Source: an uncultured Collinsella sp.
GTDB lineage: Bacteria > Actinomycetota > Coriobacteriia > Coriobacteriales > Coriobacteriaceae
NCBI GenBank assembly: GCA_934658705.1
Contig: CAKUHP010000004.1
Location: 1 to 64,000, forward strand
Reading direction: 5' to 3'
Length of the DNA stretch: 64,000 bases
Shown: in pieces, positions 28,033 through 36,759 of the stretch
Position numbering within the stretch: the first letter of the stretch is position 1
Layout: the number at the start of each line of letters is the position of its first letter
Position numbers and translations under genes: made by a program
Notes under the pieces: model-generated
Seen by the model: the letters and a program-made list of their open reading frames with translations, nothing else
What the model was told of the DNA's origin: nothing
Databases searched by the model: none

Positions 28033-28296
28033 ACCAGCGCTTTCACACCGAGAGCAAATCCCTCCAAGCCAATCGAAACAGCTGATAACAAAGAGACACG
28101 AGAACTATGTCGGCACCAGTAATCAAGCGCAATATCGACGGTGCCATTACGCAATATTCGATAAAGATCAAATGAGTAAACATCAATCCGGTCAACATAA
28201 AAGCAGAAGTAGATGTCTTGCTTAACATCGATAGTTTTAAACTAATTAACGAAACTCCACAAAGCTTTCCCCTAATTACGACATGAGGAGATGCGC

Positions 28297-29007
28297 ATGC
28301 CAGAGCAGTCACCAATTAGCACTTTCGAATCGTTCCGGCAAACATACTGGACCTACTACTTAGCCCTTGAAGATCGTCTCCTGCAGACAGAAAGGTGCTG
28401 CGCATTCTCGCAGAGGAATACAGAGGCATTTTCAATCGAATACCTCACCTTGCTTTTGTCTACCTGCGGTGAAGTTGACTCGCTGGCAAAAGCTATCGGA
28501 ACGCACTTCTTTCCTGAGGCAGATCTAAACAACTGCACAATTTCTAAGTGGGGATACTATCTTTGCCAATCTTTCCCGGGAATAGACACGAAAGTCCTCC
28601 AATTTAAGAATGGGATGCAATTAAAACCCTTTGATAGCTGGCAACAAACCGCAGCAACAAATAAAAAGGGACAAACCATCTATGTAAAAGCGTCGGGCTC
28701 AAAGCGCCTCCAATGGTGGACAGACTACAATAAAGTCAAACACTCCAGAGCATCAATCGATCCAGATCGAGGCTTAGCCAATTACGAAAAAGCCAATCAG
28801 GGCAACGTCATCAAAGCGATGGGAGCGCTTTTTCTTCTCAATAGACTTATGATGCAAAGACTGGATGCAGATGCTTACCAAGCAATAGAGCGATCGAAGC
28901 TTTTCAAACTATGCAACTCCCCAGATGAGACCGTGACTTTCATTTGTTATGGGAGCAAAGGTGTCCCGCTTCAAATAACGCATAAAGCGCCAAGGGCAAG
29001 AATATAG
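28297..29007 (+). CDS. Uncharacterised HEPN-like protein
   Basis: I do not recognise a named family for this 236-residue protein. The N-terminal half is helical, with acidic and aromatic residues (FRQTYWTYYLALEDRLLQTE). Near the middle it has WWTDYNKVKHSR, with His149 in a context (Asn-x-x-Lys-His) common in HEPN-type helical bundles. The C-terminus (FICYGSKGVPLQITH) looks beta-stranded. ATG 28297 is chosen over 28291 because GAGGAG is then 6 bases away. It lies between the AriAB-like gene and another R-x4-H protein on the same strand. A defence role is inferred from context only. Confidence 0.6.
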   Translation: MPEQSPISTFESFRQTYWTYYLALEDRLLQTERCCAFSQRNTEAFSIEYLTLLLSTCGEVDSLAKAIGTHFFPEADLNNCTISKWGYYLCQSFPGIDTKVLQFKNGMQLKPFDSWQQTAATNKKGQTIYVKASGSKRLQWWTDYNKVKHSRASIDPDRGLANYEKANQGNVIKAMGALFLLNRLMMQRLDADAYQAIERSKLFKLCNSPDETVTFICYGSKGVPLQITHKAPRARI

Positions 29008-29100
29008 CAAGCAAAGAAAGCGATCACGGGGAAACGGAGCCGAGGAAACCAAGATCTTTAGTCATCGCGCTCCAACAACCCTCAAAGAAGAAAAGGGATT

Positions 29101-30282
29101 ATGGCTGGATCAAACAAACAAAAGGGACAAATAGAAAATACTGAATGCTCCTACGGATACTTCACCATTTTAAAAGCTAAAGACCAAGATACTGAAGCGG
29201 TCCTAAACTGTGAAATGCCACTTCAAAAAGACGAATATGAAGTGGCAAAAGCAGAACTCGAAAAACTAATAAGCATCTCTAACTTAACTGAGATCATCCT
29301 AGATTTCGAAGATGCTCAATCTGAGCTCACCATGTCCATTAATGCAATCGACCCAAATGACCGTAAGTCGATGAAGGCAGCACAAGCAGCTACAGAGCAC
29401 TTCGTAGAGTCAGTTGTAAGGACCGTCACCCATTACAAAAGACAATTGCACACCGCTTACGGAGACTGCGTAGCAAAGTCTTTTGATAATGAGATTTCAG
29501 AGATTTACGACAACGGCAACGCTTATGCATTGCTCTACAAGCTAAGAAATATATATCAACACGAGGGGGCCATCCCGCTAAAGCTAAGCAGGAACTTCGG
29601 GGAAGACGGCATTGTTAAAACGAGCATCATTCTCGATAGCGCAAAAATGCTAAATGGTCATATTGCGAGCTATCTCAACGCTAAAGTCAAAAACTTCATC
29701 ACAAGTAATCCCGAACCCGACGTTCATGCCTTGGCAAAAGAAGTGTTCGACCAGCTGAGTGAATTAATGCAAAACTACATTGAAACGAAGCTGATTGATA
29801 CCGAGTTTGCCAAAACAGACAGCAGCTACATCGACCTTTTCTTAAAGTTGGACAAACCGTGTGACGTATTGTTTCTTACGAAGATGAAAGAAACAACTGA
29901 CTCGGGATCCCGTGGGATCAACATGATGCAAACCCAAATAACCCTCGAATATTTATGCAAACTGCTGTCAGCCTATCTTTCCAATCGGCCAGAAGTACTC
30001 TTCTCTTTTTGGGGCCAAAGCCTAGGCAAGAAAGCGAAAGAATTTCTTCCAGGGTTGCAAGATGTGCTAGGTCCAAACTATTTCTCCAACAGGAATCCTA
30101 TTCGCATTACGGGCGTTCAATATTCATGGCAAAGAGGGACGTGCGCTCTAGTGGAACCAACTCCAGAAATCTGCTGCATGCTGCATCGCGATGATATGGC
30201 AATACCAGCAGTAGAGCAACTTGACCTCTATTGGGACCTATTTGAGAAACTAGTTAAAGGCCTTGAAGCCTTGTCGGAATAA
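29101..30282 (+). CDS. Uncharacterised protein with HEPN-like R-x4-H motif
   Basis: The 393-residue product is not a family I can name. It is mostly helical. The segment LLYKLRNIYQHEG places Arg149 and His154 as an R-x4-H pair, the catalytic motif of many HEPN ribonucleases. A similar pair at nearly the same position occurs in the protein encoded at 38598-39542, so the two may be distant relatives. The gene lies 93 bases behind 28297-29007 and could be in one transcript with it. The first 60 residues are charged and possibly beta-rich. Confidence 0.6.
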   Translation: MAGSNKQKGQIENTECSYGYFTILKAKDQDTEAVLNCEMPLQKDEYEVAKAELEKLISISNLTEIILDFEDAQSELTMSINAIDPNDRKSMKAAQAATEHFVESVVRTVTHYKRQLHTAYGDCVAKSFDNEISEIYDNGNAYALLYKLRNIYQHEGAIPLKLSRNFGEDGIVKTSIILDSAKMLNGHIASYLNAKVKNFITSNPEPDVHALAKEVFDQLSELMQNYIETKLIDTEFAKTDSSYIDLFLKLDKPCDVLFLTKMKETTDSGSRGINMMQTQITLEYLCKLLSAYLSNRPEVLFSFWGQSLGKKAKEFLPGLQDVLGPNYFSNRNPIRITGVQYSWQRGTCALVEPTPEICCMLHRDDMAIPAVEQLDLYWDLFEKLVKGLEALSE

Positions 30283-30455
30283 TTACCGAAGCACAAGAAC
30301 AGAAATCTAAGCTAACGAAGAACCCGAAACCAACAAGAGCCAAGCCGCAAACCCGGTTATCCCAAACGAAGGCATGCCCCAGCAGCCCTCTGTAACATGG
30401 GTGCAAGCGAGCAAATACTCGAAACAATGGCATAAATCACCGCCAACGACAAAAG

Positions 30456-30485
30456 GGCACCGGAGCCCATATCGGCTCCGGTGCC
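30456..30485. repeat. Hairpin related to the 102-bp repeats; also a terminator
   Basis: A perfect 12-bp stem (GGCACCGGAGCC / GGCTCCGGTGCC) has CTTTTG behind it on the minus strand, so it can end the SecB-like operon. The same stem type, and the nearby string AGCGAGCAAATACTC (30408), recur at 42677-42778 and 45798-45899. The remainder of 30283-30650 holds no gene I can support. Confidence 0.55.
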
Positions 30486-30650
30486 ATGCACAATATCGCA
30501 ATCAATAGGTCTTTAGGACCGGGTCCGAATGCGCGTGCCTATTGACAGTAGCTTTCTCATATTATAAAAAGCGCCGAATCAGCCAACTTACCGATTCGGC
30601 ACCCCATCACTTTTGCACACAGCGACACGCAAGCGCAAATCGAGCGCGGC

Positions 30651-31100
30651 TTACTCACTCTGAAAAGATGCATCGCTGTCTGCTGCCAATTCCGAAGGAA
30701 GAATTGCCGGCAGCGTTAAAGCCCCCATAGGCGAAAGTCCGGTAACGACCATCAGATAGCTCTTTGCGTGACCATATGCCATGGAAATCGCATTAGAGAG
30801 GAGATAACGACGCGCCTCATCGTCCGACAGCTCAAACGGCAATTTTGTAGACACCGAAATAGCAACCGTCACATCAGCGCGCATTTTTTCTTTTGCATCG
30901 TCTCTATCAATCAGGCTGCCACACACATACAGCTTTATGTCCGCACGCTCGCCCGCCTTGTCCCTCAACAGATGGACATCCTGATAACTAACGTCAACTT
31001 TTAAATCCATATTCTGGGAGGGCTCATTCTCAATATGAAAAGTTGAGTCGACAACAAACAAATGAACAACCTGAATAGGCGCAATGAAATCCTTGCTCAT
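30651..31100 (-). CDS. SecB-like chaperone of a toxin-antitoxin-chaperone set
   Basis: The 149-residue product has the SecB layout: a beta-sheet N-terminal half with DLKVDVSYQDV and ADIKLYVCGSL, then ADVTVAISVSTKLPF. A long helix with YLLSNAISMAYGHAKSYL follows, and then GLSPMGALTLPAILP, which mirrors SecB's P-A-R helix and SRGTFP...L..P end. SecB-type chaperones encoded third in higBA operons (TAC systems) protect a chaperone-dependent antitoxin. The gene overlaps the antitoxin stop (ATGA). The match is structural pattern recognition, so moderate certainty. Confidence 0.7.
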   Translation of the reverse strand: MSKDFIAPIQVVHLFVVDSTFHIENEPSQNMDLKVDVSYQDVHLLRDKAGERADIKLYVCGSLIDRDDAKEKMRADVTVAISVSTKLPFELSDDEARRYLLSNAISMAYGHAKSYLMVVTGLSPMGALTLPAILPSELAADSDASFQSE

Positions 31101-31489
31101 GCAGCCAACCCTCCCGGAATCATCTCAAAGTTCAATCGTCTAGCCGAGCAGTCGCTGTTGAATGAAGACCATTGTTCTCGGACAGAATTATTAGACGAAG
31201 AAAACGGCGCCTCATTCGAATAACTGGAAATGACCTGAGGAATGATTTTGATACCCAACGCAAGCTCAAACTTTGCGATTGTCTTCAGCGTCATGTTGGG
31301 CTGAGAATTCAACAGCTTCGAAAGGGACTGAAGGCTCACTCCCATGCGCTTTGCCAGCTCGCTTTTGCTTAAGCCCGAGCGCTGCATCTCGCGATGAACA
31401 ATAAACTCAATATCTAATGCATGCTCATAAGCACGAGTTTCGCTCGTTTCTGTTTCCGAGTAAAAGTCCGATAAATCGACCTTAACCAT
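31097..31489 (-). CDS. HigA-type HTH antitoxin
   Basis: The 130-residue product has a Cro/C1-type HTH at about 35-85: LSKSELAKRMGVSLQSLSKLL followed by NMTLKTIAKFELALGIKI. A polar C-terminal tail of about 45 residues ends in LNFEMIPGG. Such a tail could be the chaperone-addiction segment found in antitoxins of TAC systems. GGAG is 7 bases before ATG 31489. It follows a HigB-like toxin gene and overlaps a SecB-like gene, the TAC order. Confidence 0.82.
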   Translation of the reverse strand: MVKVDLSDFYSETETSETRAYEHALDIEFIVHREMQRSGLSKSELAKRMGVSLQSLSKLLNSQPNMTLKTIAKFELALGIKIIPQVISSYSNEAPFSSSNNSVREQWSSFNSDCSARRLNFEMIPGGLAA

Positions 31490-31529
31490 TACAAGTCTCC
31501 ATTTCGTAAGCGGGCCAAAAATGCCGACG

Positions 31530-31937
31530 CTATGACCCCAAAAGCTGCTTTGCTATCGCGGCCAACTGTTTTGCACGTTTAATTTCTTTAGAAATATTTC
31601 CCGAGCCTTGATGGCCCTTAAACCAAAAAAGCAAAACAATCTTGTCCACGCCCTGGCAAACCGCGTAGACCATTTCTCGATTAACCCCATCAAAACCCTT
31701 AAGCTCATATAGCCCGATCTTAGGGTCGATACATCAAAGCTTTGATGTTCCAATGACATCCTTTAACCCGTAATCATAGATTTTTGAAATCTGATTGACC
31801 ATTTTACGGGCGGTAAACTTCGTTTTAGGATCAGACATCATCTTCTGAAACTGAGAGTTCTCAGGGGAGGTGGTCAGTTCCCAAAAAGGTCGTCCCTCGG
31901 GATCAGCATATTCGACAAGTTCATAGTCACTAACCAA
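31530..31937 (-). pseudogene. HigB/RelE-like toxin interrupted by in-frame TGA
   Basis: The frame encodes a 135-codon toxin of the phage-derived Gp49/HigB type. The front half ends ...IYDYGLKDVIGTSKL. A TGA stop at codon 68 (31736-31734) is followed in the same frame by CIDPKIGLYELKG, EMVYAVCQG, KIVLLFWFKGHQGSG and KRAKQLAAIAKQLLG, the usual C-terminal half. The stop falls inside a perfect 18-bp palindrome, ACATCAAAGCTTTGATGT (31731-31748). The toxin is probably inactive unless the stop is read through. Confidence 0.75.
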
Positions 31938-31974
31938 AAGCCACCCCCTCCGCTTCAGAAGAAACCAAATGTGG

Positions 31975-32006
31975 TTAACTTATAAGTTAAGTTTAGTCAA
32001 ATTCAA
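31975..32006 (-). promoter_or_regulatory. Promoter and palindromic operator of the higBA-secB operon
   Basis: On the minus strand TTGAAT (32006-32001) and TATAAG (31984-31979) are 16 bases apart. The -10 box lies inside a perfect 16-bp palindrome, TTAACTTATAAGTTAA (31975-31990). Antitoxins of this class repress their own promoters through such sites, so this is the likely HigA operator. Confidence 0.65.
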
Positions 32007-32105
32007 ATACATAGCAAGCCACAAGCCGAGTTCAAGCAATCTGCATTATTGGCTCAGAGATACGCGGGAGAGAGGCGGCAGAAACTATATTGGCAAATAA
32101 GGCCC

Positions 32106-32582
32106 TCAGCGAGGTGCCCAAACCTTTATGGAAATCAGCGACATACCCAGGGAGGCGAACACGAGGCACGCAACTGCCCGGTCACCGTCGCCGGTCTTGG
32201 GGAGTGCGAACGTCGGCGCTGTTGCTGGCTTGGTCTTTTTGGTGGTCTTGGTCGCAAGCATCTTGGTAGACGCAGGCTCGGGCATTGCGCCCGGCTTATG
32301 AGACGAATCAGGCGTAGATGCGGGATCTTCGCTGGACTTGGTCTCGTCGCTGGATTTTTCTTCACCGCCGGGCTTTGTATCCCCCGCGGGATCGCCACCG
32401 GTGGGCTCATCGGTACCAGGCCGGGTCTCCCCCGCCAGCGGTAAGGCGCTTGTAGGCTCAATTGAGCGGGACAAGCACACAATTCGGCGTAAATCGTTTT
32501 TGCAAGCGGCAGACGGCGAGGACGATGATTGACACCAGGGCGAATCAGCGACTTGCCCGAGCAAATGGCGGCAATTTGCCAA
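32106..32582 (-). pseudogene. 3' remnant of an LPXTG-anchored surface protein
   Basis: The end of the frame has a Pro/Ser/Glu/Lys-rich wall-spanning stretch, then LPKTGDGDRAVACLVFASLG and a short basic tail (KVWAPR). This is a complete sortase sorting signal. Nothing upstream encodes a signal peptide or adhesin body, and the first about 45 codons look non-coding. It is therefore the truncated tail of a surface protein gene. Confidence 0.6.
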
Positions 32583-32814
32583 GCGATCGCGTCTAAAAAG
32601 CTGGTGTAAGCCCCATTCGAAGCGAGTCGGCCCGCATCCCGCACCTGAATATCAATAGATATCCTATGCCGCCTCTATTTCACCTGCAAGCCCGAAGATG
32701 TCGCCAATCATCCGTCCTGTCCCAATCCGCAGTGCGCCCGCACCGGCAGTTCGACTTGACGCTGAACAAATCCTTGATTACCGCGCCGGTCGACATCGCG
32801 GCGAGGCTCTAACA

Positions 32815-32925
32815 CTCCGCACCACTTCCAACACGCGCCTGAGGAACGTAGCCCCGCTGAGGTTGCGCAGGACAGCCTCAACTGTGAGCTCGCCACCAAT
32901 TTCGCTATTAGTTAAAGGCGGTTGG
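32815..32925 (-). pseudogene. Possible transposase fragment (IS1249-like)
   Basis: A short minus-strand stretch reading LTNSEIGGELTVEAVLRNL then SGATFLRRVLEVV resembles the C-terminal TN-x-x-EGG...R-x-LR region of IS1249-type transposases. It is frameshifted on both sides and too short for confidence. The rest of 32583-33121 contains nothing else I can support. Confidence 0.25.
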
Positions 32926-33121
32926 CACTCCCCTGTCCGGCGGCAGCTTCGGGAACATTCTGCAGGCATCCATCCCAGCTCAAAGAGGAACCACGGCAAA
33001 GGTAGATCCCAGACGCACACTACTCCAGCACGAGGGTCCCGCCAGATGCCCTTGTCTTAGCAGCAAGGAGCCCGGGCTCACGAGGCGGTCCGGGCCAGCA
33101 CCTCCCATGAAAGGACACGCC

Positions 33122-33793
33122 ATGCTCAAAGACGGCATCGCATACCTACTAAAGTTTGCGCCCAAGGAGACATACGTCGACGACCTGATGGACGGGCGCC
33201 TCTATATGAACGCGGCCGGCTACTACCATGGCTTGCCTGGCGAACAGGGCGACCCGCTCGAGGGGTCCATGGCTCCGGGGGCATGTCTCTACGGACATAC
33301 TTGCCTACCCATCTACTGCATGTACACGGTCCGCGAGAACGACATCGTTGACAACACCGTTAAAATCCCGATGCGTAAGATCAAGGAGTTCGGATGCACG
33401 AACGGATGGATCTGCATTGTGCACTACGGCAGTTTCACGCGCCTCGCTGACAGGCACATCGCCGACGGAGAGAGCATCTACGCCCACGGCCCCATCTCCC
33501 ATGGCGTCCCCGTGCCAAAACTGATCCGCGAGATCTTTGAAGGCATCCCGCACAACCTCGTTATCAAAACGCCTAAGTACGCATATCAGAGGGAGTACCG
33601 AATCATCGGGGCGCAGCCGGTTGAATGCCGCCTTATGCCTGATGAGAAACACCCTGGCTGCAAAATTGAAGAATACGACCATGCAAAGCTTGACCTAGGC
33701 AGCAGCCTCATGGATTTTTCTTGGAAGGTGTCGGTGTCGAGTCTCGAAAAGACGCAAGACGACCTCATGTTGAAGCTGTCGCATCGCGTATAG
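33122..33793 (+). CDS. Uncharacterised protein, intact paralogue of 25501-26052
   Basis: The 223-residue protein is not a family I can name with certainty. Its layout (an N-terminal LLKFAP..., GRLYMNAAGYYHGLPGEQG with an acidic residue cluster, LPIYCMYTV strands, and a C-terminal KTPKYAYQREYRIIG) recalls DUF2971-type single-domain proteins of accessory DNA. No signal peptide or membrane segment. AAAGGA lies 6 bases before ATG 33122. The existence of a decayed second copy 7.6 kb away shows duplication within the island. Confidence 0.65.
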   Translation: MLKDGIAYLLKFAPKETYVDDLMDGRLYMNAAGYYHGLPGEQGDPLEGSMAPGACLYGHTCLPIYCMYTVRENDIVDNTVKIPMRKIKEFGCTNGWICIVHYGSFTRLADRHIADGESIYAHGPISHGVPVPKLIREIFEGIPHNLVIKTPKYAYQREYRIIGAQPVECRLMPDEKHPGCKIEEYDHAKLDLGSSLMDFSWKVSVSSLEKTQDDLMLKLSHRV

Positions 33794-33830
33794 CCAACGA
33801 AGCACGGGCCAGAGCGCCGGCGGGGACTAA

Positions 33831-33849
33831 AGCGGGCCCACAGCCCGCT
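33831..33849. terminator. GC-rich hairpin behind 33122-33793
   Basis: AGCGGGC / GCCCGCT around a 5-base loop, 38 bases after the stop. There is no T run, so it is a weak terminator candidate. The rest of the gap to 33986 shows no recognised riboswitch. Confidence 0.35.
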
Positions 33850-33986
33850 CCCCTCCCCAATAAAATCCAGAAAGTTCGCTGATGTTGACTGGGGTTCCCG
33901 TAAAATTAACCCCAACAAAATATGTGCGGAGTGCTGGCCTGGAGCTGCCTTCGGACCCTGTTGGCTGCTCACCGAGAGGCTCCGCT

Positions 33987-35345
33987 ATGAAACGACCCCT
34001 TTACTACCTGCTCTGCGCTATCACCTGCACGTCCATGGTCAGCGCAACGATGCCTATGGCAGCCATAGCGGAAGCCGCGCAGCCTCAAGTAACCGCTAAG
34101 CAACAGGAACAAACCGGCACCTCGAACAGCGGCACAAGCAACGCGGAAAACGGCGCCAGCACAATCGCGACAGCAGATACCGTAGAGGACAGCACCGCAA
34201 CATCCACCGATACCAGCGCAGCCAGCACAGAAAGCGCCAACACCGCAGGCGCCGCGACCACCCCCGGCATCGCCGCAACCGGCACCACTCCCACCCCCTC
34301 CCTCCGAGCCCAGACCAACCCCGCGCCCGCCGCAATCCCAACCACGTCACAAACCGCCTACGCCCACTCCGCCACGGCGGCCCAAAACGGCGTCACCTTC
34401 ACCGTCTCGTGGAACGACGCCCCCGCGGGCACCGCGACGACCTTCCACGTAGCCCAGGCAGGCGGCTCGTCCCAGGCCAAGGCGCGCATGGACGTGCCCA
34501 CCTATTGGGACGGCGGCAGCCAGGAAAGCGTCTGCGACCCGTCGCGCCAGGCATGGGCCAGCTACTACAGCCTGGGCACCGCGGGCCACGACTTCACCTT
34601 CGACTTCACGGCATCGGGCACGTACCGCATCCACTTCTACTTTATGGACAACGACAGAAACGACCCCCAAAACGACAAGGGGATCTACTACCTGCGCACC
34701 ATGGCGGAGGTGACCGTAAACGACCCCGCCCGCCCAAGCGTCACGCAGATCGTCAACGACGCCGTGGACCTGTGCAGGCAAGAGACAAATAGCTCGGAAT
34801 ACGAAATGGCGCTGTGGCTCCACGACTGGACGCTCGACCAGCTGGAGTACGACCACAACCTCAACTGGTGCTCGGCCGAAAGCGGCCTCACGCGCCACCA
34901 GGGCACCTGCGAGAGCTACCAGCGCATCTACTCCAAGCTCCTTGACGCGGCAGGCATCGCCAACGGCCGCGTCACCGGCAACGGCCACACCTGGAACGCC
35001 GTAAAGATCGACGGCAAATGGTGCCAGATGGACCTAACCTGGGACGACACCAGCGACAACTGGTACGGAGACCTGGACCAGCGCCATCTGTACTTTGGCC
35101 TGACCGACGAGCTCATGGCAATCGCCCACTCCGACCACACGGCTAACTATCAGAAGGACGACTACGCCTACCGCTCGACCGACCTGTCCAACAATTACTT
35201 TGTGCGAAACGGCAAGGCCGATGAATGGGCAGAGAAGTATGCCGACCGCATTCAGCAGCACTTGGATGCCAAGGAAGAGAGTTTTTCCATTGATGTGAGT
35301 CAGAAAGATACATGCAGGCAGAAAAACAGCCGCAATTTCATCTAA
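33987..35345 (+). CDS. Secreted transglutaminase-like protein
   Basis: The 452-residue protein has a signal peptide (MKRPLYYLLCAITCTSM... ending near AIAEAA), then a Ser/Thr/Ala-rich low-complexity stretch (about 35-120). A beta-domain follows (about 125-235), and then a transglutaminase-like cysteine protease fold. The putative triad is Cys in RHQGTCESYQRIY, His in GNGHTWNAVKI and Asp in MDLTWDDTSDN. The C-terminus stops about 90 residues later in an odd sequence (QKDTCRQKNSRNFI), so a longer ancestral protein may have been cut short. GAGAGG precedes ATG 33987. Likely extracellular or cell-surface; substrate unknown. Confidence 0.78.
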   Translation: MKRPLYYLLCAITCTSMVSATMPMAAIAEAAQPQVTAKQQEQTGTSNSGTSNAENGASTIATADTVEDSTATSTDTSAASTESANTAGAATTPGIAATGTTPTPSLRAQTNPAPAAIPTTSQTAYAHSATAAQNGVTFTVSWNDAPAGTATTFHVAQAGGSSQAKARMDVPTYWDGGSQESVCDPSRQAWASYYSLGTAGHDFTFDFTASGTYRIHFYFMDNDRNDPQNDKGIYYLRTMAEVTVNDPARPSVTQIVNDAVDLCRQETNSSEYEMALWLHDWTLDQLEYDHNLNWCSAESGLTRHQGTCESYQRIYSKLLDAAGIANGRVTGNGHTWNAVKIDGKWCQMDLTWDDTSDNWYGDLDQRHLYFGLTDELMAIAHSDHTANYQKDDYAYRSTDLSNNYFVRNGKADEWAEKYADRIQQHLDAKEESFSIDVSQKDTCRQKNSRNFI

Positions 35346-35395
35346 TTCCAATTGAAATGTAAGTTCTGGCAGGTCGAATCTTACATCCAAACAAA

Positions 35396-35421
35396 AAGAG
35401 GGCCGACGCATCAACCCTCTT
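35396..35421 (+). terminator. Intrinsic terminator of the transglutaminase-like gene
   Basis: AAGAGGG / CCCTCTT with a 12-base loop, about 50 bases after the stop, flanked by A-rich and T-rich sequence. Beyond it, 35422-35666 is AT-rich, with a TTGACT/AGTCAA inverted repeat near 35451 but no gene. Confidence 0.55.
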
Positions 35422-35666
35422 CAGGTGTCGCCCGAAGGCTTCCACCGCAATTGACTTTATTTTAGTCAAAGGCAATTGTTTGTCTACAGGCTGCCCTTAC
35501 CAAGGCCGCCAATCACTGCGCCATAAAAATAGGGGACGCCCTCTTTTCAGAAGGAACCCCCTTACAAAACAGCTGCTACAAAAAGCTACCGTTTTTCGTT
35601 GTGTTGATAGGATACACCAAAAGCTGTCACAATATGTTGCATTAGCCGCCGCCACAGATTCAACGT

Positions 35667-36638
35667 TTAATTTGTGTCAACAGGAAACCACGCTTCAATT
35701 ACCTTCGTAAAGAATTCAAATCCCGTTAGCACTTGAGGATTACCACGATAGTAATCAATATGCTCATTCATTCTCTCAACGAATAACGCTAGGCTCCTCG
35801 CGCGATGTTCGAAGACCCCCTTCGAGGCCAGCTCCTTGTGCGCATATAACGTAGTAACGATTTGCTGTACCCGATCATTGCTCATCTTGTTCTTGCGTTG
35901 TCCAGAACCGATACAAGAAATACTCGAGAGCTCCCGCATGACGGCATTTCTAGGCTCATGCATGGGCTCGCCGGCACTCAGATCATTCAAGATACAGTTG
36001 TTGTGCGCGCATGCATTTCTTAACGATTTAACCGCCTGGACTATATAAAACTCGTTAAGCATCTCGCGGTCATTGAACCTTTGGGCGCAGAACTTATAGA
36101 AGTAGAGAAACGAGCCGAAGGAGACGACTTCGACAAAAGCCCAAGCGGGGAATTCGAAATCAGCGTACCTGGCAATCAATCCGCAAGTGTAAGGACTGTT
36201 CTTGCACCTACGAATCTCATCCTTGAGCGAATTACATGGTATCCCATCGGGTTTCACGCTATCGTAGGAGGAAATGAAATCTGAGACGACCTTATAGCCG
36301 TCCTCCCCCTCCGTCTCGATACGCTTTAATAGTTTTACCTTTGCAAAATGCTCCACATCGAGCGTAAGCGGCAGCATTTCATAACGAAGGAGCATGTCGA
36401 CAATCGACAAGTCGACCAACATCTTGAAGTCTAGATTTGCATACTCCCCCTTGCGATTTCCTTCCTCAACCTTAGGAAAGCCAAGCCGGTAGGCACGCAG
36501 GCGAAAATAGTTGCTGTTCTTTTCCAGATAGGCTCTGGCATCGTCTTCGCTCATCAGCGAGAAATGGACGCCCCTCGATTTGAGATGATCAATCTGCTCT
36601 GACGCCGTAAGCCACGGCTTTCTATTGGCGTCGGTCAT
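35667..36638 (-). CDS. Abi_2 (AbiD/AbiF-type) abortive infection protein
   Basis: The 323-residue product matches the Abi_2 family: KPWLTASEQIDHLKSRGVHF, ARAYLEKNSNYFRLRAYR, a helical middle, then SLRNACAHNNCILND with the HEPN R-x4-H pair at Arg207 and His212. Members abort phage infection in lactococci. A longer frame exists, but ATG 36638 has GGGAG 6 bases upstream and yields the family start. It is a single gene with about 120 bases before the next one. Confidence 0.85.
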   Translation of the reverse strand: MTDANRKPWLTASEQIDHLKSRGVHFSLMSEDDARAYLEKNSNYFRLRAYRLGFPKVEEGNRKGEYANLDFKMLVDLSIVDMLLRYEMLPLTLDVEHFAKVKLLKRIETEGEDGYKVVSDFISSYDSVKPDGIPCNSLKDEIRRCKNSPYTCGLIARYADFEFPAWAFVEVVSFGSFLYFYKFCAQRFNDREMLNEFYIVQAVKSLRNACAHNNCILNDLSAGEPMHEPRNAVMRELSSISCIGSGQRKNKMSNDRVQQIVTTLYAHKELASKGVFEHRARSLALFVERMNEHIDYYRGNPQVLTGFEFFTKVIEAWFPVDTN

Positions 36639-36759
36639 CAGATCTCCCTTCTCGATGATTGGCTCGAAATCCAATGTTAGCGCGTTTGACTGGAAGAGTC
36701 GTCAGGATATGACCGTTATGCAAAATAGCCCTTAACGCAATAACCCGAATACTCTGAAA

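Noticed and set aside
32653-32760. Plus-strand Cys-rich stretch resembling a transposase zinc finger
   Set aside because: Very short, ends at a stop, and lies on the strand opposite to the weak transposase remnant.
33794-33986. Riboswitch before the transglutaminase-like gene
   Set aside because: A GGGGTT/AACCCC pair is present, but no known riboswitch consensus (c-di-GMP, SAM, cobalamin) could be matched.
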